Of a stretch of 64,000 bases of DNA, positions 33,140 to 46,144 are shown piece after piece. A program made the translations under genes and the position numbers. Numbering within the stretch: the first letter of the stretch is position 1; every line of letters starts with the position of its first letter. Source of the DNA: Muscardinus avellanarius (lineage: Eukaryota; Chordata; Mammalia; Rodentia; Gliridae); assembly GCA_963383645.1 (NCBI GenBank), contig OY726560.1, forward strand, positions 29,793,173-29,857,172, read 5' to 3'. A model generated the notes under the pieces. That model did no database searches. It was not told where the DNA came from and saw only the letters and a list, made by a program, of their open reading frames with translations.

Positions 33140-34640
33140 AATATAAAAAAATATTTGCTAATCAATCATAAGTTTTGTTATTTGCTATTAAGCTATTTTT
33201 AATATTATTTGAAACATTTTTCATGGATATCTTATCTCATTAGTGTGGTTATATCAAAACACCTGTGGTAGGCAATTTGTAAAGAACAGAAATAGATTTT
33301 GCATTGATACAGAAGCTGAGATTCCAAGATTTCAAGATATTAGCAGATTCAGTGTCTAATGAAGGCCATGTCTCTGCTCTCAATATAGCACCTTGTTGAT
33401 ATATCCTGTAAAGGGGAGGAATGGACTGTCCTCACCTGGTATAGGCTGGAAGGCAAGAAGGCTTGAAATCAGTCACTCTTTTCATAAATATACTTTACCC
33501 ATTTATGAAGTCAAGGCCCTCGTGACTCAACTGCTTCCTAACAACTATGCTTCTTAGTACTTTTAAATTAAGAATAATGTTCCAGTATGAATTGAGGAGG
33601 AAACAAGAACATCGGAATTATATCAGTGGACAATTAACTTCTCATACCATTGATGAGTTTGTTATTTCTAAATATTTCAATTTTGAGTGGTATATGTGCT
33701 TATGATGCATTAAACAATCATTTATTGTATTTAAGTTGTAGCTTAGTACATTCATAATAAAAACTCATAGGCCAAAGTCAAATAGGTGTATATATGTATA
33801 CACACACACACACACATACATATCTCATATATATGGGAAAACACACATATGTTCTGGGAAAGTTAAAAAATTCAAAAATAGGATCAACTAAATCTGCTTA
33901 AAAATTTTTTTGAAAGTTCAGACATTTTATATGGATACTGAGACTGAATAAAGTTCCAAGATAGAAAAAAATAAATCTTGAATAATGCCTTAAAAAGCAT
34001 GAGAAAATAAAAGTAAAATACGTACTATGGACTTGACTGGAGTACAAGATTCTAGGGGCCAACCAGTAGCAATGCTTTAGTCCACCTGGATGGGAGAATT
34101 ATAGCTAGTGCTGCAAGAAACCAAAACTATTGGTGGAAAAATTTCCCCAAACCTCATAGAACAGTTTAGTCTTGGATATCTGTGATTTTCTTACTTGACC
34201 TCCTATGTCAGCTCCTGAATGATTTTCCTCATAAACCTGCACAGAATAAGACACTCACTGGCTTCCCTGATTTAATAGTTATGTTTCTAATATTTTTCCA
34301 ACCTCAATACAATGGCCTAGATCATAGACAAAGGTTTCAGGTCTTCTTTTTTCCTAAAAGCCAGCTTTCATGTTCTCTACTTTATTGTTGGTAAAGGTAT
34401 ATATTTAAGTATTAGTTTTTGTCTTTCCTTCAGTTACTGAATCAGAATACTTGGAGCTAAGCCTTAAGTACTTGAATATTTAGTAAGTTCCTCTTGAATT
34501 TCTACATGCTTAAAGTATGAGAGTCACTCTACTGGACTTTGTAGGATGTTCCTGTTATGAGCAGAAGGAGAATATGATAATATTATCTTATCATTTTCTT
34601 ATCAAGCATAGGCTTTTCAGAGAATAGAGGTTGTTTCTTT
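33140..34640. other. Unassigned AT-rich DNA
   Basis: Contains only a short (CA)n at about 33800-33815. A 70-codon frame at 34182-34394 has no domain. Confidence 0.5.
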
Positions 34641-34644
34641 TTCT

Positions 34645-34842
34645 TTTCTTTTTGCGGTACTGCGGATGACATTCAGGGCCACTGTACCTCCGAGTTACGC
34701 CCCAGCCCTATTTTGTTAGTCGCACTGAGTTGTGAAGGAACTCGCTAAATAGCTGAGGCTGTCTGTCCATGAACTGCCATCCTCTGGTCTCAGCCTCCCG
34801 AATGCTGAGATTACAAGCTTGCACCATCAAGCCTGGCTGAAG
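34645..34842 (-). mobile_element. Long-form SINE, reverse strand
   Basis: 'GCGGTACTGCGGATGACATT', 'CCTCCGAGTTACGCCCCAGC', 'GCACCATCAAGCCTGGC'. Confidence 0.88.
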
Positions 34843-34849
34843 TTTTTTT

Positions 34850-35685
34850 GTTTATCATGTACTGAAGGTTAAAGAGACAAAAAATAGAGGAACAAAAGAT
34901 TAAAAAAAAATAAGAAAAATGTTTAATGAATGCTTAATTATGCTAGAAATTTTCAAGTCTTGCTAAAATTTTTGCTATATCTGGTTTAATATCATTAATC
35001 TAATTTGTGAAGAATCCAAGATATTGATGTTATCCATGGGCACAAATATTCTATCTAGATTAAAGTGCTTTCAGGGCCCAAATATAATTTTCCTTAAGTC
35101 CAGGAGATATCAGGGGCTAGAGAGTTATTTTCTTCCACAATTCATCCAAAAGTTAGAAAATGCATCTCCTGCCCCCAAGGAAATCTTATTTAAGATCCAT
35201 GAGCAAAATGATAGATTATTAATTGAACATTTCTTTTGATAATTGCTCTTATTTTAGATTATCTGGTAGCTTATATTTAAATATAGGTCTCTTATAAATT
35301 AAAGGTATACAATTACATCTTACAGAAAGAATAGCTATACCATTGAGATAATAGAGCTAAAGTTTATAAATCAACTGACTGTACTTTCTCTTCTGCAATT
35401 TGAAGATATTAGAAAAATGTTGTTATATTTGTATTCCAGCTAATAAGTTGTTTGTTCAGTTGCTTATTATATCACTCATTAATTAAAAGTTCACTTAATT
35501 AAAGAAATTAACAAATCCATTTGCTATTTTTAAAATTTTTATTAATGATATTTTTTCTTACAACATACAATGCATTTTTCTTCTAAAAGTATCTATTTGA
35601 TATAACTTTAAAACTTTTTTTATTTTTATTATAGTAAAAATTTAATAAAGGCACATCACTTGTAAACAATAATTCACTTAGTTCC
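34850..35685. other. Unassigned AT-rich DNA
   Basis: Nothing nameable; a 71-codon frame at 35024-35239 has no domain. Confidence 0.5.
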
Positions 35686-35687
35686 CT

Positions 35688-35754
35688 GCTGAGGTTGTGG
35701 CTAAGCAGTAGAGCACCTGCTTTGTATGAATGAGGTCCTGGGTGAGCTTTCAGG

Positions 35755-35793
<39 letters not shown>
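35688..35793 (+). mobile_element. Stand-alone ID-like SINE with (CA)n tail
   Basis: 'GCTGAGGTTGTGGCTAAGCA', 'GTAGAGCACCTGCTTTGTAT', 'GAGGTCCTGGGT' follow the tRNA-Ala-derived ID consensus, including box A/B-like parts. The tail is (CA)n, 35757-35793. A pure ID copy shows that the ID lineage also spread alone here. Confidence 0.8.
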
Positions 35794-35795
<2 letters not shown>

Positions 35796-35970
35796 CATAG
35801 TTTCAAATATGTGCCAAAAATAAAGTGTGTTTATTCACTCATACTACATGCAATTTATAAAAAATCTTGTAGATGAGTCTTCATAATTATCTTTACCTAA
35901 TAATAGTCAATATTTAGTTGAATCTAAGATTTAGTTTAAATGCCGAATTCAACACTAGTTTAAAGAATGT

Positions 35971-36229
35971 AACTAGTTGGGTTTATTGGCACATGGCCTT
36001 TAATCCTAGTATTTTGGAAGCTGAGATATGATGATCACAGTTTTGCCAATAGCCTCAGCAATTTAGTGAGGCCCTCTGCAACTTAATGTTACTCAGATTC
36101 AAATAAATTAGAAAATAAATAAATAAATAAATAAGTAAATGAACAAATGAAATAGGGCTGGGGTTGAAGCTGAGAGGTAGAAAGCCTCTAGTTTCAAATC
36201 CCCAGTTCCACCAAAAAAAAAAAAAAAAT
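35971..36229 (+). mobile_element. SINE with internal (AAAT)n, plus strand
   Basis: 'GTTGGGTTTATTGGCACATG', 'AGCCTCAGCAATTTAGTGAG', an AAAT expansion at 36115-36135, and 'GGGGTTGAAGCTGAGAGGTA'. A reverse frame of 114 codons (36055-36399) is SINE-derived. Confidence 0.82.
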
Positions 36230-36510
36230 GTAGCTGCATATTCAAACCAGGATTTCTCACTACAATTCCAATGTCCTTTTCCCCCATAAAATAATTCAGT
36301 TTCTGTATGCTTATTTATACTTTCATTTATACTTTTGTTATTTATGATGTCATAGTGTATAGAACCTGGACTCAAGGTGATTTTTAAAGAGTAAAGCAAT
36401 CATTCGCCCATCAATAATTTTTAGCTAGGACAGCATCCATGCACAAATAATCATTGCTTCCTTTGTTTTTCTAGTCTGTCCTAAACTTGTCACTTCAAAA
36501 TTTCATCTTT

Positions 36511-36720
36511 AGCTGGATGTGGTGGCGCACGCTTGTAATCCCAGAGCTTGGGAGGCTGAGACAGGAGGATCGCACAGGTTCGAAGCCAGTCTCAGCTACT
36601 TAGTGAGGCTCTCAGCAACTTAGTGAGACCCTGTTTCCAAATAAAATAGAAAATTGGTCTGGAGTATAGCCCAGAGGTAGAAAGCCTCTGGGTTCCACCC
36701 CCAGTATCACAAAAAATAAA
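36511..36720 (+). mobile_element. Long-form SINE, little diverged
   Basis: 'AGCTGGATGTGGTGGCGCAC', 'CTCAGCTACTTAGTGAGGCT', 'GAGTATAGCCCAGAGGTAGA'. A good example of the long subfamily. Confidence 0.93.
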
Positions 36721-37220
36721 TTGTCTTTATCAATACTTTGATATAAAGATAATCCAAATTACATATAAGGTGAAGAAAAGGGGAACCAAGTTATTCAGTG
36801 GAGTGAATAAATTTTGTCTAGATTACTCTCATTTGATATGTTCTTAGGTCTGGTTAGCTAACTCAGGCTATAATCCCCTTCTTAAATCATTTGTCACTGC
36901 AAGGCTAGGTAGGGATCACTATAATCGACTTTGAATCATAATTTATAATTGGACCTGAGATAGGGGTTAGCATATCTTGAATAACTTAAATGATATTAAG
37001 ACTCTGTTACAAAGAAGGAACCAATTAGTTTAAATCTTAAGTGAACCATTAACAGTGTTTGCCACATTCTCTTTCTACATTAAGAAAACAGCTAGAAATA
37101 AAACTGACTGCATCATTAATTAACATTGAGATATATATTCTGAAAAATGGATATGTAGACACTTGAGTTTGTCATGTGAGCTCCTATTTATTAAAATTTG
37201 AGTAAAATATGCATGAGAAT
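36721..37220. other. Unassigned DNA
   Basis: Nothing nameable. Confidence 0.45.
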
Positions 37221-37230
37221 AGAAATTTGA

Positions 37231-37455
37231 AAGCCAGATGTGGTGGCACATGCTTGTAATCCCAGGATTCGGGAGGCTGAGACTGGAGGATCTCGGATCG
37301 CGGACCACCTCAGCTACTTAGTGAGACTCACTGCAACTCAGTGAGACCCTTTTCAAAATAAAGAATAAAAAAAATTGGGCAGGGGTTGTAGTTTGGAGGT
37401 CAAATGCCCCTGGGTCCCATCCTCAGACGCTCAAAAAATAAAAAATAAAAAAATA
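37231..37455 (+). mobile_element. SINE, plus strand
   Basis: 'AAGCCAGATGTGGTGGCACA', 'GGGGTTGTAGTTTGGAGGTC' with A-rich tail. Short duplication AAATTTGA/AAATTTGAG around it. Confidence 0.88.
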
Positions 37456-37548
37456 AATTTGAGTAACATAAAATTATACTTTTTAAAAAATTAAATATAA
37501 ATTACATAAATGTGCATAAGTATCACTTTGTTTTTCAATTTGATAAAA

Positions 37549-37552
<4 letters not shown>

Positions 37553-37625
<73 letters not shown>
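37553..37625. repeat. (TA)n(TG)n compound microsatellite
   Basis: About 20 TA then about 16 TG units, at the tail of a reverse SINE. Confidence 0.97.
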
Positions 37626-37628
<3 letters not shown>

Positions 37629-37805
37629 GTACTGGGGGTGAAACTCAGGAACTTTCTACCTCCGGGCTACACCCCCAACCTGTTTTAAATTTTATTTGGA
37701 AACAGGGTCTCACTAAGTAGCTGAGGCTAGCTTCGAACCCGTATGATCTTCCTGTCTCAGCCTCCCAAGCACAGGGATTACAAGCGTGAGCCACCATGCC
37801 TGGCT
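37626..37805 (-). mobile_element. SINE, reverse strand
   Basis: 'GGTACTGGGGGTGAAACTCA', 'GGGATTACAAGCGTGAGCCA', 'CCATGCCTGGC'. The linker between the 'CTTAGTGAG' repeats is reduced to one copy. Confidence 0.9.
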
Positions 37806-38239
37806 TATTTATGATATTTTATTTCTCTCTGTACACATAAATTTTCCTGATAATTTCAGTAAAGTTAGACTGTTAAGAGTGGCAGAAAATTTGAAGCATT
37901 TAATAATTTTTATAATTTACTCAGGCTACAAAGTTATCTTGTAGTGTTTGTATGACTTTGGTGAGCCTTGTTGAGAAAAAGAAAATAAGTCAAAATTAAT
38001 AACAGAACTCAGTATGTTCTACTGGCACAGTGCAAAGTGTATAAAGTTAAATCCACATCTATCACTGATCTTTTGAAACAAACTTCATAGATGTTCAGAG
38101 TGGAGGGCAATGGAATTAGTCAATTTAGGCCAGGTTATGCAGTGGTAACCAAGAAACCATGAAGAAAGATTACCAATTCACAGATCGGCCCTGTGTCAGT
38201 GAAGTCAATTCAGAATATAGTGACTTAATTTCCTAAATT
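37806..38239. other. Unassigned DNA
   Basis: Nothing nameable. Confidence 0.45.
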
Positions 38240-39960
38240 CTATTCTTATGCTGCTGCTGCTGTCTCAACATGTGGGATCCAGAAGGTAAAGAGGAAAGAA
38301 CAATCTAAATAGCTTTTAATTGTCTTAGCAGGATGCATATCACCTCAATCCATGCCAACCACAAAAAGATTGTGATGTGCCGCAAGCCGCTCAGTCAAGA
38401 TTGGGGTGATCCCACTCACGATCGAATCAATCTCAGAAAAGATGGGTGAGGATAGGGTGCCGTGCTGCAGCCGCTTATCTGCAGTGATTCTTTCCCTTCT
38501 AGGAAATAAATTTCTTTAAGTTCCTATTTACGGCACTTCTGGAAAGAATCTGACATGGACAAGAGCTTCTTGAGCTAATGGCACTTTATTACAAGAACCC
38601 AGAAAATTTATATCTTTCACCAGTGGGGTTAATAGTAAAAAAAAAAAAAAAAAAAAGGAAAGGAGTGTAATTACCATAAATCAATAATCAAGGTAAAGAA
38701 AAACAAGTTAGTCTGGTATTTGAGAGATTAGCTCAGAATCTTCTCTGGAACCTGCAGCAGATCCAGCTGTCCTTGCGAAGGGCAAATTCCAGAAGAAATG
38801 GCACGCCCAGGGCTTGGAGAATAGGCTTCTCATGGAGTGTTCTTTCCGTCTTTAGGGCTTAGTCCATATGTCAGGCATAGGGAGATGTGGCAATCCAGGT
38901 GAATGTAATAAAGTTCTCCCAGGTGTTGCCCGCCTTGTCTTCTAAAATCTGAAATCTTAAGCAAACTCACAACACAGTTTGGCAGATAAACACCAAAAAA
39001 TACCATGAAGTTTTTAGATTTAGTTGTCAGATGTATTTCGTTAGCTGCTGAACACTTTTCCTCAAACGATAGGCTTATTAGAAGCCTATTCCTCTTTTAA
39101 ATAATCCATTTCCACATCACAATCCTTCTGCAACCTGCTTTTAATCTTTCTAATTCCTTTCCCATTTGGGACAATCTTATGATAAGCTCTTCTTCATACA
39201 AGAATCCTTTCTTATTCTCACTACATTTCTTTTCTTTTACACATTTATTATATCTATCCTTGTTTCAGACATACTCATTTCTTAGCCACATGGCGCCTCT
39301 TTGTGGCACCTCTTTGTCTCAGGTAGTGTTCATACTGGGTGTAAAGGTTACGAATCTTCCTAGCCTTCAGCTCTATTGTATTGGTCAGTATTAGCTGCTC
39401 ATAAAGTGTATCTTCTCCGTATCTAGGCAGGATCGCAAGGATAAACAGTTACTGGTTGCCTCCCCTTTAGGGCTAATGGTTTCAGTTAACTTAATGCTTT
39501 TACTGTGTGTGAATGAAAGTCAGAGATAGAGGGGAAATCCACGTTTTGTAATTGCTGTTACGGCAATGCTGTCACTGCATCTGAATTCTAACTTGATTTT
39601 ATTACCACTTGAACAAAGCCAAGGACGTTTAGAGGCTTAGACAAATTACCAGGAAGTTTATTTTCCACGGACTCAGTTTCTCTCACAGTCCTGATCTTAC
39701 ACCACTGGAGCAATTTGTGTGGAGAGTTAAAAGAATCATTACCAAAAGAATAATAGTTATGAAAGAATATCTGAAAGTGGGGAGTACTTTTGGCCAGAGA
39801 CCACACCTTCTCTCGGGGCTTATTTCTCGCATTGAGATTTTGCCTATTGGTTGCATGAGTGGTTTTCATGCAGATGCCGAGAGAGCGTAGCTGATCTCTG
39901 CAGTAATGTATAAGATAATGTAGGGATGGGCAATGAGTACTAACAATATTGTAGCCAAAG
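38240..39960. other. Less AT-rich, CpG-bearing block of unknown origin
   Basis: Composition differs from the surroundings: CpGs at 38379-38520 and 39290-39895 are much denser than in the flanks. On the plus strand, 38340-38540 has an LTR-like end with AATAAA at 38505-38510. On the reverse strand, 39657-39662 holds AATAAA with a T-rich continuation, within a region of mixed composition (39480-39900). A poly-A run lies at 38638-38656. Could be pieces of an ERV class II (K-like) element or decayed processed sequence; I could not place it. Frames of 71 (39179-39394) and 93 codons (39588-39869, reverse) have no recognised domain. Confidence 0.35.
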
Positions 39961-40733
39961 CTTTGTCTGGTTGGATGGACAGTCAGTTTAAGAGATTAGA
40001 GAAGGACAAAACAAAGGAAGGGATACCATCATATTTTGCATATATACATTGACATTCATATCTCATTCTAAAGTGATTATATGTCAACTCTTGACTTGCT
40101 TTGAACAAGAGGATGGCATCAGAGGAGGTTTACTTGTGAAAAAATTCTCTAAGAACCAGTATTATTCACCTCTAATCTTTTGCTCTTTCCACGATAAGTT
40201 AACAAGCTCCAGATAGAGTCTACTTAATCAATAAAACTGTAGAAAAGCCAGATCAATTAAGTAACCCTTTGAGCTTTAAAAATTCTAGCTATAGGTTTTT
40301 CAGGATTGTCTCAGCAACTTCACAAAGACACATTTTCTCTGTTGTTCAACAATGAAAATTTCAGGGGTTTAGACCCAGGGATGATAGTTTTATACCCAAA
40401 GATCTAATGAAGAAAGCAGAATGGAGTAGAAATATAATAGACTTCCACTTAGCTGAGCTCCCTCAACCCTAAGGAGCTGAGATTACAGAAGGGTTCAGGT
40501 CAAATTTTATGTTAGATTCCACTTGCTTCATAACTCGACTCTCTGTGTGAGGGTATGCTTCTCATTTTCTATCTTCCAGGCTGTTTTTTCAGGAATCAGA
40601 TTGTAAAAATAATAGTATCTACAGTAAAATTTTTCTTAAATTATGCACAATTTATACTATGTAGGTAGATTATTCAGCAAAGGTAATTATTATAGACATC
40701 TCTGTATATAGAGAGAGACATAGGGATAAATAT

Positions 40734-40735
<2 letters not shown>
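39961..40735. other. Unassigned DNA
   Basis: Nothing nameable. Confidence 0.45.

Positions 40736-40738
<3 letters not shown>

Positions 40739-40804
<66 letters not shown>
40739..40804. repeat. (CT)n(TA)n compound microsatellite
   Basis: CT/TC units to about 40765, then TA units. Confidence 0.97.
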
Positions 40805-40805
<1 letters not shown>

Positions 40806-40811
<6 letters not shown>

Positions 40812-42012
40812 AATGTTTACCTGATGAATTTAAAATGTAAAATGTGGGTTGATTAGAAACATAATATCGATAATTCCATGAAAAATACTTTAAATATCTT
40901 TATAATACAAAGATTTTGAAAGCAACCAACATTTCTATAACTCTGCTACTTTCCCTAACTAATATACAGATCATTTTATTTTAAAAAGTTATTTTCCCTT
41001 TTCAAATGTAAGGATTTTTGACATCACAACAGCCATATAGGAAGAAGAAAATAAATAAATTTAAACATCAACAATATTCAATAAAGGGTGTGTGTTCACG
41101 TGCATGGCTATACCTAGGATTTTAGTACTTTATGGACTTACTGATTTTAGATGCACAATTTTGTTCATACCTACTAATTGTAATATGTAATATGTGACTT
41201 TATCAAGTTTCAAAAGCCCCTTCAAAACATATCATGCTAGTAGTTTGAAGTAATGAAACCTAATCTGGTCCCAGTTGTGCCTTCAAAGCTTATTTATACA
41301 TCGAAAGCAGATTAGAGGTTTATTGGTTCTTTAGACTCAGGGTAAAGGAATCACAAGATATATCGTCTCAAGGGCAACTAAACCAGTGGAAGTTTACAGC
41401 ATAATAAAATAACAGAAATTACTGAGTGTTTTGGGGACAAGAAATGGTGGTGATCTCACTCTGCTACCTCAGAGGTTTGAAATGGTAGAAGAATCTTAGC
41501 ATGTAAGCTATAATTGATAATGGCAAAGTACTCAGCAGAGACATGAAAAAAAAAAAAATGATACTCTGAGGTCCCATAGTGATTCAGAAGACACTCTAGA
41601 TAGCAGGCCCAGGGTAATCATTTGCTTTGAATTATGTTTCTCACACTGATGAGAAAAAAATCAGTTATTTGGAGAGCTAATGACAAATATATTTTTAAAA
41701 ATTTTTCAAAAAAGATATAATTAATAAGCAATCTTCTTAAATGTAAGGATCAACAATATTCTTATATAAAATAATTTTTAATTTTTAAGGAACAATATTT
41801 GTGATTTTTTCTTTCTCTAATATGGTAATAGTTACTGCATGCATTTTCCAATTAAATGAGCAAATCACTTAATTAAAATATCTTCCTGTTTTCATTTTTA
41901 AAAACAATTTTCATGGAAAAATGTCATTACCCAAATAATATTATTAAGATCTACTACTAATTGAGAAATATACTTGTTTTGGAAAAATACACTATCATTA
42001 AGCCATATAATA
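40806..42012. other. Unassigned AT-rich DNA
   Basis: Nothing nameable. Confidence 0.45.
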
Positions 42013-42013
42013 A

Positions 42014-42244
42014 AAACATTACTAGCCGGGCGTGGTGGCGCACCCTTGTAATACCAGCATTTGGGAGGCTGAGACCAGAGGATCAAGCAGCTTCGGCTAC
42101 TTAGTGAGGCCTTCCGCAACTTAGTGAGACCCTGTTTCAAAATAAAGAATAAAAAAAAAACAGGGCAGGGGCTGTAGCTCAGAGGTCAAATGCCCCTGGG
42201 TTCCATCCCCAGACTCGCAAATAAATAAATAAATCAACATTACT
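42014..42244 (+). mobile_element. SINE with exact target duplication
   Basis: 'AGCCGGGCGTGGTGGCGCAC' to '(AAAT)n'. Duplication AACATTACT at 42014-42022 and 42236-42244. Part of the middle ('GTTCGAAGCCAGCCTC') is shortened. Confidence 0.92.
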
Positions 42245-45200
42245 TAAAATGAATAAAAGGTATATAAACAAAACATAGCTAAAGGACTTTAAGGAAACTG
42301 ACTACAAAAACAAACTAAAACAAAAGGGGTAAAAAAGAAAGAGCTAAAAAATTATGAATCTTTAACATGCTCAGTTATTTTGAAGAAGAAATATTGTCTC
42401 CTTCAACCTAGCTGAATGAATAGTGCTGACAGAATATCCCTGGAAGTCTTATAGTCAGGAATCGAGAGCATTGGATAGATTGGGGGTTTAGAAGGCAAGG
42501 GAGATGCTTTATGTGAATGCACACATTTATCAACCTCTGACCATCTGGAGTCTGAAAGAAACACTAGAAAGGCGAGAAGATAGCAAATGACAATGCAAGG
42601 GGTGGAAAACAGAATTGTCTTCTGATTCGATGAAAGTTAATTAATAAAAAGGGAATAGTGTTTAAGTTTTGTTAAGCAGTGGGTAAACTGTATAGTATGC
42701 TTTGGGATTAAAATAAAATGAATTCTTTCAATTTTATCTAGAAGTCCATATAATTTTTTAATTCAAAGAATTTTATCTTTAAAATTTATTCACTTGTGTT
42801 AGTATTACTGACATTAGTGCTAAATAGACATGAATTGGAAGAACCCATACATTTTCTTTTATTCAATAAATGCCAATTTTTAAAGTCATTTGACAAGGTG
42901 AATATTATTAACATTCATGACAAATAATCATAAAATATTACTATTTCTACTTTAAATGACTCAATACTTGGAATTTGTGCATCAATTTTATGTGATGAAA
43001 AAAAGTAAACATTTCAAATCTAGCATTATGCAAATGTACTATCGGAATGACAGTACTTAACATGGATCAGAAGTTGTACATTTTAGGTAAGAAGTTTCCC
43101 AAGTCATGCTACTAACTCATGACAAATATGTGATTCTTAACTATAAAAATATCAGTTTAGTATATATTTTAATATGATAATTATTAACTATTTTTAAATG
43201 TTTCATAATTCACAGCCCATGGTTTTTCCATACAACTATACTGCACATTCTATGATATTTTAATGGTATTCACTCTTTGATACTGTGTTGTAAGAATCCT
43301 GATCTATTCCCTTTATTAAAAATAATTTTATCAAATACAGTTATCACAATATCTTTTGTTTAATTTTAATTTTACAATTGCCATCACTACCACCACCACT
43401 ACAGCTACTACTACCACAATTATTGTCATCAGCATTCACTGATGACATGGGTCTCACTTTATCACCTATATTTAGGGCTGCAATATATTGGTCTTTAATC
43501 CATGGTGGCTGAGGTCACGTTTACTATTTTTGTCTCTGTGTTCCACTGTATTGGTGTCAAATAATCACTTACGAACTAGGACTTTATGGAATACAATACT
43601 TTGAGCTAAATAGTCAAGACAAAAACTTGAATTTTAATTAATCACTATATTTTGATACTAACATTTACACTCAAAATTTGCCTATAGTTATAACATTTCC
43701 ATAGTGCCATATAACTCTTTTACATGTACTTTATTTTAATGTTATTTTATGGAATAGATTACTATTTCCATAGGCTGAAACTGCTTTTGTACTTCCTGCC
43801 TATTTCTGACCAATACTGCACTGTTTCAGATTTGTAAACCATTCCTTCTCTCATCTTAAAATAATTGTTAAAATATCAAACACATCTACATTCCTATGGA
43901 TAGTATGAGACAGTGGTAGAGGACATAGGAGTGGCAGAATAACTAAAAAACATTGTTTCCACTTGCAGTACTTTATTTTCTATGTACATTTTACTAATTT
44001 AGGAAAAATATCATCAAATATTTGTAAAATGAAGTGGTACAAGATTTCTTACATTTGAGAGAAAATGGTACCTTTGTCCCTCAGAAGACTAAATAGAATT
44101 TAGTGTGGACAGAGAGTGAGGCATCCGTTTCCTGTGGTGGTCTAAGCAAAATATTGCTTTCTGTTCATACCACTTTTATCTTCACCATGTTAGCTATGTA
44201 TTTAGAAGTATGTGGTCAGAACCCTAGAAAGCCAAGGTCAGACATGAGATTTTAAAAAACTCCATCAACTTTTTTGTATAATGAAAGAGAGGAGAGGACA
44301 CTTTAGTCAAATAAGTTGACCTTGATTTTTTTTATAGTTTTCTTCATCCACCATCAACTTAAACTTACTTTAATGCTTTTAATAACATGCAATACATTGA
44401 ATTATGGTTTTCAAAGTTAAAAAAACTTCAATAGGATTCAATATATATTTCTAAATGAATCATCTATGTCAACGTTTTTTACAGGGAGGTCTAGCAATAA
44501 TACTCTAATGTAATAACACTATTGTCTAAAGTCCATTATTATTTTTAAATCACCTTCCTAAGGAAAGAAAACAAATAGAAACCAGGAAGCACATAATTTA
44601 CTTGAAAGAATAAAAATGAGGACCTTTCTAGATAATATGAAGTCCACTCCACAAAGAAAATAAAATAGAGTCTGATGTTGAGAGAACCGTTATCATTAAC
44701 AGATATTTGCCCATAGAGTCCAAGTAAAAATTGATATTAACAAATAAATGATGTCTGACTTTATTTTTTGTATCTTAACTCTTGTCACATATTCTATTCT
44801 TCCACCTTGAATTACAGTAGGAGATGAATGTAGCTATGTTCCTCATGCCTCAGGAGTTAAGACATATCAAGATTTCTCACCAACATAATCAATCCTAGCT
44901 CCTTTTAGGAGCTTCAACTTTATAAACAATTCCCTAAAGAGGGAATTGACAGATCAAGTAATCTTCAGTATGCTGTCTACCATGAAGAACCTTTCTCCTT
45001 TTTCATGCTAGTGCTTCAAACAAGGAGACATAAAATTTGCTGTCACTGCTTCAGAAGCCTTTTGTCTTCACCAAATTGGCAATTCCTTATTTTGAATCAT
45101 TTTAAAAACAAAACTGAGAAAATTTCATCTCACTCCTCATGAGTGAACGCATCGTCTAGGGTCCTATTAAATCCATTTCTCTCTTTTGTTCTCATTCCCT

Positions 45201-46140
45201 GTCATTTGTGCCTTTTCTCTAGAATAATAACTTGTCTAAATTCAGGAGTACTTGAATAAAATAATTCAAGTTCTGCCTGTCTTGGCTTGAATTAGCATAA
45301 AGATACATCCTTACCATGTTTCAGAAAAAAATCCATTGATATCTCTCAAATTAGAATATTTTCCACATCTTGGTTGTTTTTAGTTACTGGACATTTGCAG
45401 AGATTACAGGCTACTCAATTTCTATTTGAGTTTGCCTGATGCCCTGGTTTCAGCTGTGATTTGTTTAGACTATGTGATTATATATTTGATATCCAATGCC
45501 AATTATATTAATGATAATTTTTTTTACTTTCTATATTTTCATGCTTGGGCAATTGTGCCCAAGTATTATTGCTAGACTGAGGAGATACTGCCTTTCCAAG
45601 GCTACTCAATTCTTTGAGATAACAATGGGCTTCTTTGAGAGCTCTTCTTTCATATGCAAACTAGTCAATCTAGAACCTTCCTCTATCCAAGTCCTAAGAG
45701 AAGTCTCACATTTCCTTTGCCCTAAATTATCCCAGGGCCAAGTACTAGAAAACTGAAGATCACTTCTAGCCTACCAGAATCACTGAACCTATTAAATTAT
45801 GAAATGTTTATCTTCCTGCTCTTTCTCCGATCTTCTGACTAAATCTTGATGTTTCTTTCCCTCACCTTCTCTTATTAGAAATTATAAGCCATAAAAACTT
45901 TTCAATAGCACTTCATCACTGAACCCTGTAGGTACAAAGGGTATAAACAAGATAGCTTTTTCTAAAGTCCTAGGTTTTGTATTTTGGGCAGGAATTACTC
46001 AGAGGCAAGGCTGACTCCTCAGTCTATTGGATTAAGAAACATTGATGTATCCCTCAAGTTACTAGTGAAGTAATAACTAATCATGAAATTAAAATGAGTT
46101 CTGAAAGATTTCTTAAATATATTATAAATTGTTTTTCTCT
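42245..46140. other. Long AT-rich segment, no recognised gene or repeat
   Basis: The longest stretch I could not assign. Only a degenerate (CCA/CTA)n patch at 43384-43422 stands out. An 86-codon frame at 45496-45756 begins with a hydrophobic stretch but has no recognised domain, and flanking sequence gives no exon signals. Old, unrecognisably decayed repeats are likely. Confidence 0.5.
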
Positions 46141-46144
46141 TATT

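Noticed and set aside
35688..35760. Possible tRNA-Ala gene
   Set aside because: Box A/B-like parts are present, but the sequence is an ID-type SINE with a CA tail and lacks a proper cloverleaf.
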